Part shown: positions 43,873 through 54,683 of the stretch, piece by piece
Position numbering within the stretch: position 1 is the stretch's first letter
Layout: each line of letters opens with the position of its first letter
Origin: Pseudogracilibacillus sp.
GTDB lineage: Bacteria > Bacillota > Bacilli > Bacillales > Amphibacillaceae
Assembly: GCA_026169815.1 (NCBI GenBank)
Contig: JAPFDT010000012.1
Coordinates: 124,001 to 188,000, forward strand
Length of the DNA stretch: 64,000 nt
Reading direction: 5' to 3'
The notes under the pieces: model-generated
What the model was told of the DNA's origin: nothing
Database searches by the model: none
Seen by the model: the letters and a program-made list of their open reading frames with translations, nothing else
Translations under genes and position numbers: made by a program

Positions 43873-44759
43873 GATGAATACCTCGGCTTTCTATTTTTAA
43901 TTTCATCTAAAAACTGAATGTAATGATCATAACGATATTGTTTTACTTCACCTGACTCTAGTGCTTTTTTCACTGCACATTGTGGTTCTTTCACGTGCAG
44001 ACAAGAACGAAATTTACATGCAGGTCGAAGTTCTCTCATCTCAACAAAACAATCTGATAACTCTTCTTGTTCTAATGTATCAAATTCTAAAGAGCTAAAG
44101 CCAGGTGTATCAGCGACTAATCCATCATTTAAAGCAATTAACTCTACATGCCTCGTCGTATGCTTTCCACGTCCTAAACTTTTAGAAATTTCACCTGTTT
44201 CGATATTTAAAGAAGGATGAATAATATTTAGTAAAGTCGATTTACCAACACCAGATTGCCCCATTAAGACTGTCACTTCATCAGTTAAATGTTGTTTAAT
44301 TTTATCTAGTTCATCTATTGAATCATTCATACCTATAAAATATACTTCATAACCTAAAGCTTGGTAATCAGCGATGTAATCGTTCATTGTCGCAATCTCT
44401 TTTTCAGTTGCTAAATCTTTTTTCGTGACGACGATAATCGGTTTTATTTGTTTTGCCTCTACCTCTACTAAAAATCGATCCAGTAAAAGCGAACTAAATT
44501 TAGGTTGGCATACTGTCGTTGTTATAATCACCTGTGTTACATTTGCAATTGGTGGTCTGACTAGTTCATTTTTTCGTGGTTCTATCGTTTGAATATAGCC
44601 TTCTTTATCTTCTGTATGATCAAATGTTACGAAATCACCGACAAGCGGGGTAATGTTTTGATTACGAAACACACCCCGACCTTTGCATGCATAAACTCCA
44701 TCATCTGCTTGAACATAGTAAAATCCACTCAATGCTTTTACTATTCTTCCTTCTGCCAT
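43869..44759 (-). CDS. rsgA: Ribosome small-subunit maturation GTPase RsgA
   Basis: Circularly permuted GTPase (296 aa) that checks late 30S assembly. OB fold (1-65), G4 VVTKKDL (near 116) before G1 MGQSGVGKSTLLN (near 163), switch I TTRHVE, G3 DTPGFSS (near 213), and the C-terminal zinc site in CKFRSCLHVKEPQC. It abuts prkC and overlaps rpe. Confidence 0.97.
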   Translation of the reverse strand: MAEGRIVKALSGFYYVQADDGVYACKGRGVFRNQNITPLVGDFVTFDHTEDKEGYIQTIEPRKNELVRPPIANVTQVIITTTVCQPKFSSLLLDRFLVEVEAKQIKPIIVVTKKDLATEKEIATMNDYIADYQALGYEVYFIGMNDSIDELDKIKQHLTDEVTVLMGQSGVGKSTLLNIIHPSLNIETGEISKSLGRGKHTTRHVELIALNDGLVADTPGFSSLEFDTLEQEELSDCFVEMRELRPACKFRSCLHVKEPQCAVKKALESGEVKQYRYDHYIQFLDEIKNRKPRYSS

Positions 44760-46757
44760 TTAGTCACCTTCCCCATAAGCTACTTTCTTTTCTAATATTA
44801 CTTCACCATCACGAACAACTTTGTATTTTGCTGTTTTACCTTCTTCTATAACGAGCGTTAATTCATAATCTTGATCTTTCGTAATGACGTCTTCAAGAAA
44901 TACATCTGAATAACTTTCATTCATATCATCTACATAAACTTGAATAGACTGTTCTGTTTCTAACTCGCCGTCTTCATCTTCTTTTGGTTTAAATGGTACT
45001 GTGAATGTCTTTTTGTGTGATTTAGGTGGTTGTTTTTCCGGACCTATTGACACTTCTACTGAAATCGAACTTCCAGCCGTTAATTCTGTATTTTCTGTTG
45101 GAGACTGACTGACAATTCGTCCCTCTTCAATCGAATCAGAATGTACTTCACTTACTTCTAATTTTAATTCATTTTCTTTTGCGTATTCTTCCACTTCACT
45201 TAACTCTAAATCACGTAACTGATTTAGCTTAATTGTTTCAGGACCATCGCTCGTTTCGAAAATAACTGTACTATCACTTGGGACAACTTCTTCACCTGGA
45301 ATCGGTTGAATTTGCGTAATAATTTCACCAACTGGTTCGTCAGATGTCTTTTCATATGAACGTACTTCTTTATATCCTTCTTCTTCTAACATTTTTTTAA
45401 TTTGACCGTAATTATCTCCGACATAATCTTCAAATTCCACTGTTTCCTTTCCATCACTTACAAAAACTTCGACAGTTGAATTTTCCTTTACTGTTCTTCC
45501 TGTTCCTGGATCTGTTTTTATGACATGGTCTATTTCAATGTCTTCAGAAAATGTTTGTTTCTTTTTCACTTTTAAATTCAATGCTTCTAATTCTTCTTTT
45601 GCAACATCATATTCTTCTCCTGCTAAATCAGGTATGACAACGTCATCTGGTTTAATAAGAAAAAATACGACGATGCCTCCTATTGCAATTAAAAGTAAGA
45701 TAAGCAAAAACCATTTTGTTTTACGAAAACGTTTTTTCTTTTTTGGCTTTCCATCTTTTTCCTCAGGTACAGGTTCCTCTGACGTTATATTTTTTGTCGG
45801 TTCAGAATCTTGGTGTATTAATGTTTCACTTTCCTCTGCATCAGCATGACTCATACGATCGTTAGTTATAATCGGAATCGCTTTTGTTTCCTCTCCTTCT
45901 TCAAGTGGAGGGGTATAAATCGCTTCGTTCATATTTTCAGGATTTAGTGCAACATCGAGTGATTGCTCCATTGCATATACACTTTCGTAACGGTTAAATG
46001 GATCTTTCGCAGTTGCTTTTAGAACGATATTTTCAACACTTTGTGGTACGTTCTCATTTAATTGACGTACGGATGGTGTGTCATTTTGTAAATGTTTTAA
46101 TGCGATTGATATAGGTGATTGTCCGGAAAAAGGTAATTGAGCTGTTAATAATTCATATAACACAATTCCTAAAGAATATATGTCTGACTTCTTTGTCGCC
46201 ATTCCTCCTCGAGCTTGTTCAGGAGATAAATAATGGACAGAACCTAAAATAGAATTCGTTTGCGTTAATGATGTTGCACTCAATGCAATCGCTATCCCAA
46301 AATCAGTTACCTTTACATGTCCAGTAGAATCAAGTAAAATATTTTGCGGTTTAATATCGCGATGAATTAATCCGTTAGCGTGAGCATGTGCAATTGCATC
46401 CGTTAATTGCTTCATTATATCAACAGCTTCGTTTACTGCAACAGGACCGTGCTGGACAACATACTCTTTTAATGTTAATCCATCAACATATTCCATTACC
46501 ATGTACAAAATATTCTCTTCTTCGCCGACATCATAAATGTTTACGATGTTTGGATGAGAAAGACTTGTTGCTGCTTGCGCTTCACGATCAAATCGCTCGA
46601 TAAATTCGGGATCGTTAGCAAATTCTGGTCGTAATACCTTAATAGCAACTTCTCGATCTAAAATTATATCATCCGCTAAATAAACATTTGCCATCCCACC
46701 GCCACCAATGAGATGTTTAATCTGGTAACGCTCACTTAATAAATGGCCTTCTATCAT
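44760..46757 (-). CDS. prkC: Ser/Thr protein kinase PrkC with PASTA domains
   Basis: Membrane kinase (665 aa) that senses muropeptides and regulates growth, cell wall and germination. Hanks-type kinase domain 1-270 (GGGGMANVYLA glycine loop, catalytic HRDIKPQN near 134, DFG near 155, SPEQARG); membrane helix about 348-370; three PASTA repeats about 375-580; and a C-terminal extracellular domain. It overlaps its phosphatase gene prpC by four bases. Confidence 0.97.
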   Translation of the reverse strand: MIEGHLLSERYQIKHLIGGGGMANVYLADDIILDREVAIKVLRPEFANDPEFIERFDREAQAATSLSHPNIVNIYDVGEEENILYMVMEYVDGLTLKEYVVQHGPVAVNEAVDIMKQLTDAIAHAHANGLIHRDIKPQNILLDSTGHVKVTDFGIAIALSATSLTQTNSILGSVHYLSPEQARGGMATKKSDIYSLGIVLYELLTAQLPFSGQSPISIALKHLQNDTPSVRQLNENVPQSVENIVLKATAKDPFNRYESVYAMEQSLDVALNPENMNEAIYTPPLEEGEETKAIPIITNDRMSHADAEESETLIHQDSEPTKNITSEEPVPEEKDGKPKKKKRFRKTKWFLLILLLIAIGGIVVFFLIKPDDVVIPDLAGEEYDVAKEELEALNLKVKKKQTFSEDIEIDHVIKTDPGTGRTVKENSTVEVFVSDGKETVEFEDYVGDNYGQIKKMLEEEGYKEVRSYEKTSDEPVGEIITQIQPIPGEEVVPSDSTVIFETSDGPETIKLNQLRDLELSEVEEYAKENELKLEVSEVHSDSIEEGRIVSQSPTENTELTAGSSISVEVSIGPEKQPPKSHKKTFTVPFKPKEDEDGELETEQSIQVYVDDMNESYSDVFLEDVITKDQDYELTLVIEEGKTAKYKVVRDGEVILEKKVAYGEGD

Positions 46758-47512
46758 GAAGTCTCACCAACTTCCGTGTTAGAAGTATTTTGAATGACCG
46801 CTACAGTAATGTTATCTTCGCCACCACGAACATTAGCAAGTGTAACTAGTTCATCTGTTAATTGTTCAATACTATTCATTTTCTGTAATAATTCTGCCAA
46901 TTCATCATCGCTTACTTTATTGGAAAGTCCGTCTGAACAAAGTAATAAACGATCGTGCTGTTTCCAATGAATTGTTTTAGAATCTACCTTTGTTGACTGT
47001 TCTGTACCAATTGCTCGGATGAGTACATTTTTTCGAGGATGTTGTTCTGCATCTGTCTCTGATATTTGTCCTGTTCGCACTAATTCATTGACTAATGAAT
47101 GATCATTCGTTACTTGTTTTAAATGATTATCACTAAATAAATAACATCGACTATCCCCAACATGAGCAATCGTGACAAATTCATCTGAACTTATCGTAAT
47201 AACTGCCGTTGTTCCCATTCCTTCATATTCTTCTTTTTGTAAAGCATAATCATAAATGTCACGATTCATTTTATCTATTAAATGATTGACCCACTCTTCT
47301 GTTTCAGCAGGAGTTAGTAATGTATCTTGATTTTCCCATTGTTCTTTCGCTATCGCAATAGCTAACTCACTTGCTACTTCACCTGCTTGGTGTCCGCCCA
47401 TTCCATCAGCTACAATCGCAAGTATTTGAGCCGCTTCATTGTAAAAGATACCCGCAGCATCTTCGTTCACTTCACGCACTTTACCACGGTCTGTCTTAAA
47501 ATGACTTTCCAT
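46754..47512 (-). CDS. prpC: PP2C-type protein phosphatase PrpC/Stp
   Basis: Mn-dependent Ser/Thr phosphatase (252 aa) that reverses PrkC. NEDAAGIF (near 15), VADGMGGHQAGEVAS (near 35-49), HVGDSRCYL (near 117), CSDGLSNKV and GGEDNITVAV supply the metal ligands. It lies 36 bases from rsmB; rlmN, present between them in B. subtilis, is missing. Confidence 0.97.
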   Translation of the reverse strand: MESHFKTDRGKVREVNEDAAGIFYNEAAQILAIVADGMGGHQAGEVASELAIAIAKEQWENQDTLLTPAETEEWVNHLIDKMNRDIYDYALQKEEYEGMGTTAVITISSDEFVTIAHVGDSRCYLFSDNHLKQVTNDHSLVNELVRTGQISETDAEQHPRKNVLIRAIGTEQSTKVDSKTIHWKQHDRLLLCSDGLSNKVSDDELAELLQKMNSIEQLTDELVTLANVRGGEDNITVAVIQNTSNTEVGETS

Positions 47513-47548
47513 CTTATCACCTCATCTGTTTCCATCGTACCCATTTCA

Positions 47549-48895
47549 TCACTTTCTAATTAATCTTGTCATAAAAAATCCATCTGAATTAAATGTATGT
47601 GGAAATATTTGAATACCATAAGCTGTTTTATTCGCTCGTTCAAATAGTGAGTCATCTATTTCAGTTAAAAATGATGCATCCACTTCAAATGTTGAATGAT
47701 CCTGTAAAAACTGTTCAACGACTTCCTCGTTTTCTAATGGATTTATAGTACAAGTACTATAAACTAGTTTACCATCTTTTTTTAACAACTGGGAAGATTC
47801 TGCTAAAATATTTATTTGAATCTGTTGCAAACGTTCTATATCGTCGATACTTTTATTATATATAATATCAGGTTTTGATCTAATGACGCCTAATCCAGAA
47901 CAAGGAGCATCTACTAATATACGGTCAAATGTAGCTGCTTCATGAATCTCTGTTAATTTTCTTGCGTCTTGACGATCGACTTGAATATTCGTTAAACCTA
48001 ATCGTTCGGCATGTCCTTCAATTAACTTTAACTTGTTTTTATGAAGATCATATGCATATACTTCCCCTGTATTGTCCATTGCTTCTGCTAAATAAGTCGT
48101 TTTTCCACCAGGTGCACTACATGTGTCTAACACTTTCATTCTTGGTTCTACTTGCATAAATTTAGCTGCTAACATAGAGCTAATGTCTTGTACCGTAACA
48201 TATCCCTCTTGCATTAGCTCTGATTGCACGATATTTCCTTGTACTATATTAATACCATGTTCAATCACAACAGAAGGTTCTGCTTCGATTTCTGCCTCTT
48301 TTAACATAGATAAAATTGTTTCTTTGTTTGCTTTTAATCGATTAGCTCTAACGTTAATTAACTTTTTTTGTTTATTTGCTTCACAAATTTGTTCAGTAAT
48401 TGTAAGCCCGTACGCTTCATTCCATAATTCAACGAGCCATAATGGATGACTTGTTTTAATCGATAATCGTTCAAGCGGATCTTCTATGTCTTTAATATCC
48501 CGAACACCTTGACGATTAACATTACGTAACACGCCATTCACTAAAGAACCAATACCTCGATGTCCTTTTATTTTAGCAATTTCAACCGCTTCATTTATAA
48601 CAGCATATGCCGGAACTTTATCTAAGTATAATAATTGGAATAGTGACATACGTAATAAAATATGCACCCAGTCAGCTAACTTTTTTTGTTTTTGAATAAA
48701 CGGTTGTAAATAATAATCTAATGTTAATTTATGTTCTAACGTTCCGTAAACAATTTCCGTTAATAAATTTTGGTCAATTTCTTTCACATTTTCTCGTTCG
48801 ATCGCTTGAGAAATAACAAGGTGACTAAATCCACCTTGTTTTTCTATATGCATTAATAAATCTAATGCAACATATCTTACATTACTTTTCTCCAT
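47549..48895 (-). CDS. rsmB: 16S rRNA (cytosine-967-C5)-methyltransferase RsmB
   Basis: NusB-like N-terminal domain (about 1-140) plus Rossmann methyltransferase (448 aa). MLDTCSAPGGKTTYLAE-type SAM motif (VLDTCSAPGGKTT near 255), DAPCSGLGVIRSKPDI (near 315) and the second cysteine in YSTCTINPLENE (near 370). A GTG at 48904 overlaps the fmt stop, but the ATG at 48895 lies six bases after GGAGTG and is preferred. Confidence 0.95.
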   Translation of the reverse strand: MEKSNVRYVALDLLMHIEKQGGFSHLVISQAIERENVKEIDQNLLTEIVYGTLEHKLTLDYYLQPFIQKQKKLADWVHILLRMSLFQLLYLDKVPAYAVINEAVEIAKIKGHRGIGSLVNGVLRNVNRQGVRDIKDIEDPLERLSIKTSHPLWLVELWNEAYGLTITEQICEANKQKKLINVRANRLKANKETILSMLKEAEIEAEPSVVIEHGINIVQGNIVQSELMQEGYVTVQDISSMLAAKFMQVEPRMKVLDTCSAPGGKTTYLAEAMDNTGEVYAYDLHKNKLKLIEGHAERLGLTNIQVDRQDARKLTEIHEAATFDRILVDAPCSGLGVIRSKPDIIYNKSIDDIERLQQIQINILAESSQLLKKDGKLVYSTCTINPLENEEVVEQFLQDHSTFEVDASFLTEIDDSLFERANKTAYGIQIFPHTFNSDGFFMTRLIRK

Positions 48896-48900
48896 TCCAT

Positions 48901-49842
48901 TCACTCCAATATTACGCCAACGTTCATACCTTCAGGGTTACCTCGTAAAAATTCACTAGCTGACAGACGTTTTTTTCCAGCAGGTTGTAGTTCTGTTATG
49001 CGGATACCTTTGTGATTCCCACAAACTACGATAAAAGCTGTTTCATCTTCAATTTCTACAATTTCTCCTGGTTGTTTATTATTAAATTCTGTGTTTGTTT
49101 GTTCTGCCCACCATATTTTCATTCTTTCGCCAGCAAATATAGTATAGGCGACAGGCCAAGGATGTAAACCACGAATTTGATTATACACTTCTTCATCCGA
49201 TTTATGCCAATCAATTTTTTCTTGTTCTCTCGTAATATTTGGTGCAAAAGTAGAGTCTTCCTCTTTTTGTTCAATTCGTTCATTTGTTCTTTCAAAAATA
49301 GCAGGTAATGTTTCGATTAATAAATCTGCCCCTACTTTAGATAACTTATCATGTAATATTCCTACATGGTCTGTATGTTCAATTGTCACTTTTGCTTGAG
49401 AAATAATATCTCCTGCATCTAGTTTTTCAGCCATGTACATTATTGTGATTCCTGTTTCTTTTTTACCTTGTAAGATGGCATAATGAATTGGTGCACCGCC
49501 TCTTAATTCAGGTAATAAAGAAGCATGCACATTAATACAACCAAATGGAGGTGCTTCTAACAACTCGTTTGGTAGTAATTGTCCATAAGCAGCTGTAATA
49601 ATTAGGTCAGCATCATAAGTAAGTAATGTTTCGTATTCGTTTGATAATTTTTCTGGTTGGAATACCGGAATATCATGTTTGATCGCCGCATCTTTAACCG
49701 GTGGAGCTGTTAATGTTCTTCGTCTCCCTTTTGGTCGATCTGGTTGCGTAACGACTAATACAACATCATAATTAGCTTCAATTACTGCATCTAGTACTGG
49801 AACAGCGAAATCAGGTGTTCCCATAAATATAACTTTTTTCAT
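48901..49842 (-). CDS. fmt: Methionyl-tRNA formyltransferase
   Basis: Formylates initiator Met-tRNA (313 aa). [13 protein letters not shown] start, [12 protein letters not shown], and the catalytic [20 protein letters not shown] (near 108-126, with Asn, His, Asp later). It follows priA by 14 bases. def, which lies between priA and fmt in B. subtilis, is missing here, so deformylase must be encoded elsewhere. Confidence 0.97.
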   Translation of the reverse strand: MKKVIFMGTPDFAVPVLDAVIEANYDVVLVVTQPDRPKGRRRTLTAPPVKDAAIKHDIPVFQPEKLSNEYETLLTYDADLIITAAYGQLLPNELLEAPPFGCINVHASLLPELRGGAPIHYAILQGKKETGITIMYMAEKLDAGDIISQAKVTIEHTDHVGILHDKLSKVGADLLIETLPAIFERTNERIEQKEEDSTFAPNITREQEKIDWHKSDEEVYNQIRGLHPWPVAYTIFAGERMKIWWAEQTNTEFNNKQPGEIVEIEDETAFIVVCGNHKGIRITELQPAGKKRLSASEFLRGNPEGMNVGVILE

Positions 49843-49856
49843 AATATATGTCCTTT

Positions 49857-52253
49857 CTACATAAGTTGATATGGATTCATATCAACAATTATTTGTACGT
49901 CTTGTTGTCTTTCCTTTTTAAAGTCATCTAATACTTCTTGAATAATCGATTGTAAATGTGGTTCTGAGCGATATTTAATCATTAATTGATAACGATAGCG
50001 ATTTTTAATCCGTGCAATTGGTGAAGGAGTTGGACCTAGTATGACGGAGTTCGGCTGTAACATAGTCGACAGTTTTTGACTTATTTTTTGTATGACTTCA
50101 AATACTTTCATCTCATTTTCGTGTGAAACGGTCATTAATACTAAAAATACATATGGTGGATATTGAAATGCGCGACGTATCTTCATTTCTTGTTCGTAAA
50201 ATTGGATAAAGTCGTATTTACTAGCAAGCTCAATACTATAATGATCTGGTGTATATGTCTGTACGACTACTTCTCCAGTTAATTCATGTCGTCCAGCTCG
50301 TCCACTTACTTGAGTAATAAGTTGGAACGTTTTTTCTGATGAACGAAAATCTGGTAAATGTAACATGGAATCTGCAGCCAAGACACCTACTAATGTAACG
50401 TTTTCAAAATCTAATCCTTTTGCAATCATCTGTGTTCCTAGTAAAATATCTGCTTCTTGTTGTTGGAATTTACGAAGTAGTCTTTCATGAGCCCCTTTTC
50501 TTCTTGTCGTATCAACGTCCATACGAATAATTCGTGCTTCAGGGAGTACTTTCGTTAATTCTTCCTCTACTCTTTCCGTACCTGTTCCGAAAAAGCGAAT
50601 TAAATGACTTTCACAAGCCGGACACGTCGTTGGCATTGGTTGTTCATGGTTACAGTAATGACATTTCAATTGATGATCTCGTTTATGATACGTTAGTGAA
50701 ATATCACAATTCGGACATTCTTCAACATGACCACAATCACGACATAACGCAAACGTTGAATATCCCCGTCGGTTCAACAATAAAACAACTTGTTCTTTGT
50801 TATTCATACATGTTTTAATTTTATCTAATAATGTTCGGGCAAACATCGTCCGATTGCCTGCATGTAATTCTTCACGCATATCAACAATGTCAACATCTGG
50901 CATTGGTTGCTCATTCGTTCGTTCTGTCAAGGTAAGTAAATGATACACTTCTTTTTTAGCACGGGCATAAGAATCTAATGTTGGTGTCGCACTTCCTAAA
51001 ACGACTGGACAGCGATTAAGTTCACTACGTTTTATTGCTACATCACGTGCATGATATCTTGGACTTTCCTCTTGTTTATATGTTGTTTCATGCTCTTCAT
51101 CAATAATAATGATACCGAGATTTTCAAATGGTGCAAAAATAGCTGAACGCGCTCCGACAACTACTTGTACTTCTTTTCGTTGAATTTTTCGCCATTCATC
51201 ATATTTTTCACCAGCGGATAATGCACTATGTAACACAGCAACATTGGAGCCAAAACGCCCTTTAAATCGTTCCACCATTTGCGGAGTAAGAGAAATTTCC
51301 GGAACGAGGACTATCGCCTCTTCTCCTTTACCAATGACTCGTTCAATTGCTTGTAAGTAAATCTCCGTTTTCCCACTTCCCGTTACACCATGTAATAAAA
51401 ATGTCTCTGCTTTTTCTTCTTCAATTGACTCGATAATTGGTTTAATCGCAACTTCTTGTTGTTCTGTTAATACTAAATTCTCCGTTTTTTCAAACTCCCG
51501 ATCATATGGATTACGATACATTTCTTTTTTTTCTTCTTGTAATAATTCTTTTTCAATCAGACGTTTAATCTGACTACGATTTATATTTAACGTGCGGTAT
51601 AGGGCACTTTGATCAATTGGCTTTGGAGATTCAATAAAAAACTCTAAAATTTCTTTTTGTTTTGTTGCTTGTTTAGGTAGTGCGTCTACTGCCTTGTGCA
51701 ACATGTCTTGGGATGCTGGTGTAATAATCGTTTGATAACGTTTCGTTTCCTGTGATTTCACTTGGTATTGAATATATACATCGCCATTTTCGACATACTT
51801 TTGTAATGTCCGATGTCCAATTAATTCAATAACTTCATCAAAATCTAATTGCTCAGTATTTGCAAAATAGGCTTCTAATAGTGGTGATATTTCTTTGTCT
51901 TTCGTTTTAACAACAGATTTTTTATATTTTGCTTTTAATACTTGAGGTAACATCGCTTGAAACGTCATAATATATAAAGAAAGTGTTTCATCTGCTAGCC
52001 ACTGTCCTACATGTAATAACTCATCTGTTAGGACAGGCGTAACATCTAAAACATCAATGATTGCTTTTAAATGTTCAAAATCTGATTGCGCAATCCGCTC
52101 AATGACAAATCCTGTTATTTTACGTGGACCAAACGGGATAATTACTCTCATACCAGGACGTAACATATCTTGAAATTGTTCTGGAATAAGGTAGTCGAAT
52201 GTTTGGTTTACCATACCTGCAGGAACATCCACGATAACACGTGCTATATTCAC
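49857..52253 (-). CDS. priA: Primosomal protein N' (replication restart helicase PriA)
   Basis: Restart helicase (798 aa). DNA-binding domain 1-110, winged helix region to about 260, Walker [17 protein letters not shown] (near 287), DEEH box (near 388), [10 protein letters not shown], and paired zinc sites [20 protein letters not shown] and [17 protein letters not shown] (about 505-555). It overlaps coaBC by four bases. Confidence 0.97.
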   Translation of the reverse strand: MNIARVIVDVPAGMVNQTFDYLIPEQFQDMLRPGMRVIIPFGPRKITGFVIERIAQSDFEHLKAIIDVLDVTPVLTDELLHVGQWLADETLSLYIMTFQAMLPQVLKAKYKKSVVKTKDKEISPLLEAYFANTEQLDFDEVIELIGHRTLQKYVENGDVYIQYQVKSQETKRYQTIITPASQDMLHKAVDALPKQATKQKEILEFFIESPKPIDQSALYRTLNINRSQIKRLIEKELLQEEKKEMYRNPYDREFEKTENLVLTEQQEVAIKPIIESIEEEKAETFLLHGVTGSGKTEIYLQAIERVIGKGEEAIVLVPEISLTPQMVERFKGRFGSNVAVLHSALSAGEKYDEWRKIQRKEVQVVVGARSAIFAPFENLGIIIIDEEHETTYKQEESPRYHARDVAIKRSELNRCPVVLGSATPTLDSYARAKKEVYHLLTLTERTNEQPMPDVDIVDMREELHAGNRTMFARTLLDKIKTCMNNKEQVVLLLNRRGYSTFALCRDCGHVEECPNCDISLTYHKRDHQLKCHYCNHEQPMPTTCPACESHLIRFFGTGTERVEEELTKVLPEARIIRMDVDTTRRKGAHERLLRKFQQQEADILLGTQMIAKGLDFENVTLVGVLAADSMLHLPDFRSSEKTFQLITQVSGRAGRHELTGEVVVQTYTPDHYSIELASKYDFIQFYEQEMKIRRAFQYPPYVFLVLMTVSHENEMKVFEVIQKISQKLSTMLQPNSVILGPTPSPIARIKNRYRYQLMIKYRSEPHLQSIIQEVLDDFKKERQQDVQIIVDMNPYQLM

Positions 52254-53458
52254 TGTCGTTCATCCTTCATATCTCGCTGGATTAATGTTAAAATTTGCTC
52301 GGCAATATTGCGCTTAGATGCTAAAGGTAGTTCTTCTTTATTAAGCTGTTTATTTATATACGTCACAATGTTTGTATCATGTCCAAAACCAGCACCTTCT
52401 GCTGATACATCGTTTATGACAATCGCATCTAAATGTTTATTTTTCAACTTTTTCTGTCCGTACTCTAAAATATTAGACGTTTCAGCAGCAAAACCAACGA
52501 GAAATTGGGATTTCTTTCCATCACCTAAAGATTGTAAAATATCTTGCGTTCTTTCCATTTCTACAACATATTCCCCTGGTTGTTTTTTCATCTTCTCGTC
52601 ATAAGTAGCTTTAGGGCGATAATCAGCAACTGCAGCTGATTTAATGACAATATCAGCAGAAGCAAACTCTTTCCACATTGCATCATACATATCTTGTGCT
52701 GATACGACGTCAATTCGTTTTATATTTGGATGATGGACGTCTAATTCAACTGGACCCGCAACAAGTGTCACCTCAGCTCCAAAACTAGCTGCTGCTTCAG
52801 CAAATGCAAACCCCATTCGACCCGTCGAACGATTGGAAAAGAAACGTACAGGATCAACTACTTCTCTTGTCGGACCTGCTGAAATAAGTATTTTTTTACC
52901 TGATAAAAGTTGAGCATTTTTTTGATGATTTTTTACTGCTTCAATAATAGATAGCGGTTCTTCTAAACGACCTTTTCCAACATAACCACAGGCTAAATAA
53001 CCTGCTCCTGGTTCAATGAAATGATGCCCCCATTTATCGAGTTTTTTCATATTTTCCATTACAGCTGGGTGAGCATACATATGTACATTCATTGCTGGTG
53101 CAATATAAACGTCTGCTCTCGTTGCTAAAAGAGTCGTCGTTAACATATCATCGGCAATACCATACGATAATTTACTAATAATATTCGCAGTTGCTGGAGC
53201 AATAATTGCTATCTCAGCCCAATCTGCTACATCAATGTGAGCAATTTTACGAGGGTCTTTTTCATCGAATGTATCTATATAAACATCATTTCTTGATAAA
53301 GCTTGAAATGTTAATGGCGACACAAATTTAGTCGCACTTTCTGTCATCATTACTCTTACATCAGCACCTTGTTGCACAAGCTTACTCGTTAAGTCACACG
53401 CTTTATATACAGCAATTCCACCTGAGACGCCTAAAAGTATTTTTTTATTTTGTAACAA
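52250..53458 (-). CDS. coaBC: Bifunctional phosphopantothenoylcysteine decarboxylase/synthetase CoaBC
   Basis: Two steps of coenzyme A synthesis (402 aa). The N-terminal flavoprotein decarboxylase has GVSGGIAVYKA and the active-site region APAMNVHMYAHP (near 118); the C-terminal synthetase has GPTREVVDPVRFFSN (near 195), KSAAVADYRP and KKQPGE. The frame begins at a TTG (53458) six bases after AGAGGTG. Confidence 0.95.
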   Translation of the reverse strand: MLQNKKILLGVSGGIAVYKACDLTSKLVQQGADVRVMMTESATKFVSPLTFQALSRNDVYIDTFDEKDPRKIAHIDVADWAEIAIIAPATANIISKLSYGIADDMLTTTLLATRADVYIAPAMNVHMYAHPAVMENMKKLDKWGHHFIEPGAGYLACGYVGKGRLEEPLSIIEAVKNHQKNAQLLSGKKILISAGPTREVVDPVRFFSNRSTGRMGFAFAEAAASFGAEVTLVAGPVELDVHHPNIKRIDVVSAQDMYDAMWKEFASADIVIKSAAVADYRPKATYDEKMKKQPGEYVVEMERTQDILQSLGDGKKSQFLVGFAAETSNILEYGQKKLKNKHLDAIVINDVSAEGAGFGHDTNIVTYINKQLNKEELPLASKRNIAEQILTLIQRDMKDERQ

Positions 53459-53558
53459 TGTTTACACCTCTTATTTAGAAATTGTTGCTAATTTGTTTAG
53501 TAGAATAGATAATTAAGTGGCAAAAACCCTTGCAATTATTTAGCAAGGGTTATCAAGT

Positions 53559-53756
53559 TTATTCAGTTTCTTTAACGAATAATTTTTCATTGTATATTTC
53601 TTCTAAAGCTAGTCCAACATACGTTAATGCTTTTGGCTCTTCCAATAACGTCTTGGCACCGTCTTGTAAATCTCTTGCTCGACGTGCAGAAATTGTAATT
53701 AACGTATATTTTGAATTAATTTTCTCCTGTAGACTATCAACTGATGGTTCAAGCAT
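53559..53756 (-). CDS. rpoZ: RNA polymerase omega subunit
   Basis: Small RNAP subunit (65 aa): [30 protein letters not shown] and [15 protein letters not shown] are conserved in Firmicute omega. It follows GGAGGATG inside the end of gmk (eight-base overlap) and is followed by about 100 bases before coaBC. Confidence 0.95.
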   Translation of the reverse strand: MLEPSVDSLQEKINSKYTLITISARRARDLQDGAKTLLEEPKALTYVGLALEEIYNEKLFVKETE

Positions 53757-54372
53757 TCAAATCATCCTCCAAAATTGTTTTGTATTCTGTTTCAATTCGT
53801 TCTCGCTTGCAATGTTCACTTGTAATAATAGCTTGTACTTTAGAAACAGCTCGATTTACATCATCATTTACAACGACGTAATCATATTCACTCATCATAT
53901 TAATTTCCTTTTTCGCTTCTTTTAAACGATTCATAACTAAATCGTTCGATTCTGTACCACGATTAACGATACGATTTTTTAATTCATCTAAACTTGGTGG
54001 GAACAGAAAAATGAAAACTCCTTCAGGAAAATTCTCCTTTACTTGCATGGCACCTTGTACTTCTATTTCTAAAAAGACATCATTTCCTAAGTTAAGTTGT
54101 TCTTCGACGTAAGCTCTTGGTGTCCCGTAATAATTGTTTACGTACTGTGCATGTTCTAGTAATTCATTTTGTTCAATCATACTTTCAAATTCTTCGTGAG
54201 ATTTATAAAAGTAATGAACACCATGTTCCTCACCAGGTCGAGCCTCTCGTGTAGTAGCAGAAACGGAATATTTCAACTCTGTATCTTGTTCAAATAATCG
54301 TTCTCTAACTGTTCCTTTACCTACACCTGATGGGCCAGATAAAATAAATAATATACCTTTTTGTTCAAACAA
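53749..54372 (-). CDS. gmk: Guanylate kinase (TTG start)
   Basis: Phosphorylates GMP to GDP (207 aa). P-loop [16 protein letters not shown] (near 8-23), GMP-binding [19 protein letters not shown] and catalytic [12 protein letters not shown] end. The open frame extends to 54408 through an ATG that lies inside remA, but TTG at 54372 has AGGAGG seven bases upstream and gives [16 protein letters not shown], matching homologues; remA then ends 16 bases before it. Confidence 0.96.
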   Translation of the reverse strand: MFEQKGILFILSGPSGVGKGTVRERLFEQDTELKYSVSATTREARPGEEHGVHYFYKSHEEFESMIEQNELLEHAQYVNNYYGTPRAYVEEQLNLGNDVFLEIEVQGAMQVKENFPEGVFIFLFPPSLDELKNRIVNRGTESNDLVMNRLKEAKKEINMMSEYDYVVVNDDVNRAVSKVQAIITSEHCKRERIETEYKTILEDDLNA

Positions 54373-54388
54373 AGCTGTTCCTCCTATA

Positions 54389-54649
54389 TTAATCATCTGA
54401 TAGTTCATCTTGATGAATCATTCTTTGTCCTACCGTTTCTGGCTGAACAGCAGATAATACGATATATGAACTATCTGTGATAATCACTGCTCTTGTACGT
54501 CTTCCATATGTTGCATCAATTAAATAATTATTATCTCTCGCTATTTGTACAATACGTTTAATTGGTGCAGATTCTGGTGATACAATCGAAACAATTCGAT
54601 TAGCAGAAACGACATTTCCAAATCCTATATTTATTAATTGTAAGCCCAT
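54389..54649 (-). CDS. remA: RemA (DUF370) biofilm regulator
   Basis: DNA-binding ring-forming activator of matrix and osmoprotection genes in B. subtilis (86 aa). [30 protein letters not shown] and [15 protein letters not shown] are almost identical to B. subtilis RemA. Order yicC-remA-gmk-rpoZ is conserved. Confidence 0.96.
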   Translation of the reverse strand: MGLQLINIGFGNVVSANRIVSIVSPESAPIKRIVQIARDNNYLIDATYGRRTRAVIITDSSYIVLSAVQPETVGQRMIHQDELSDD

Positions 54650-54683
54650 TGTAATACCCCTCCGCTAATCATTTATTAAGACT

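Noticed and set aside
52170-52604. 144-aa plus-strand frame across the priA/coaBC junction
   Set aside because: Shadow of two conserved coding genes; no start signal or recognisable family.
54373-54408. ATG-initiated extension of gmk into remA
   Set aside because: It has no ribosome site and overlaps remA; TTG at 54372 with AGGAGG gives the homologous N-terminus.
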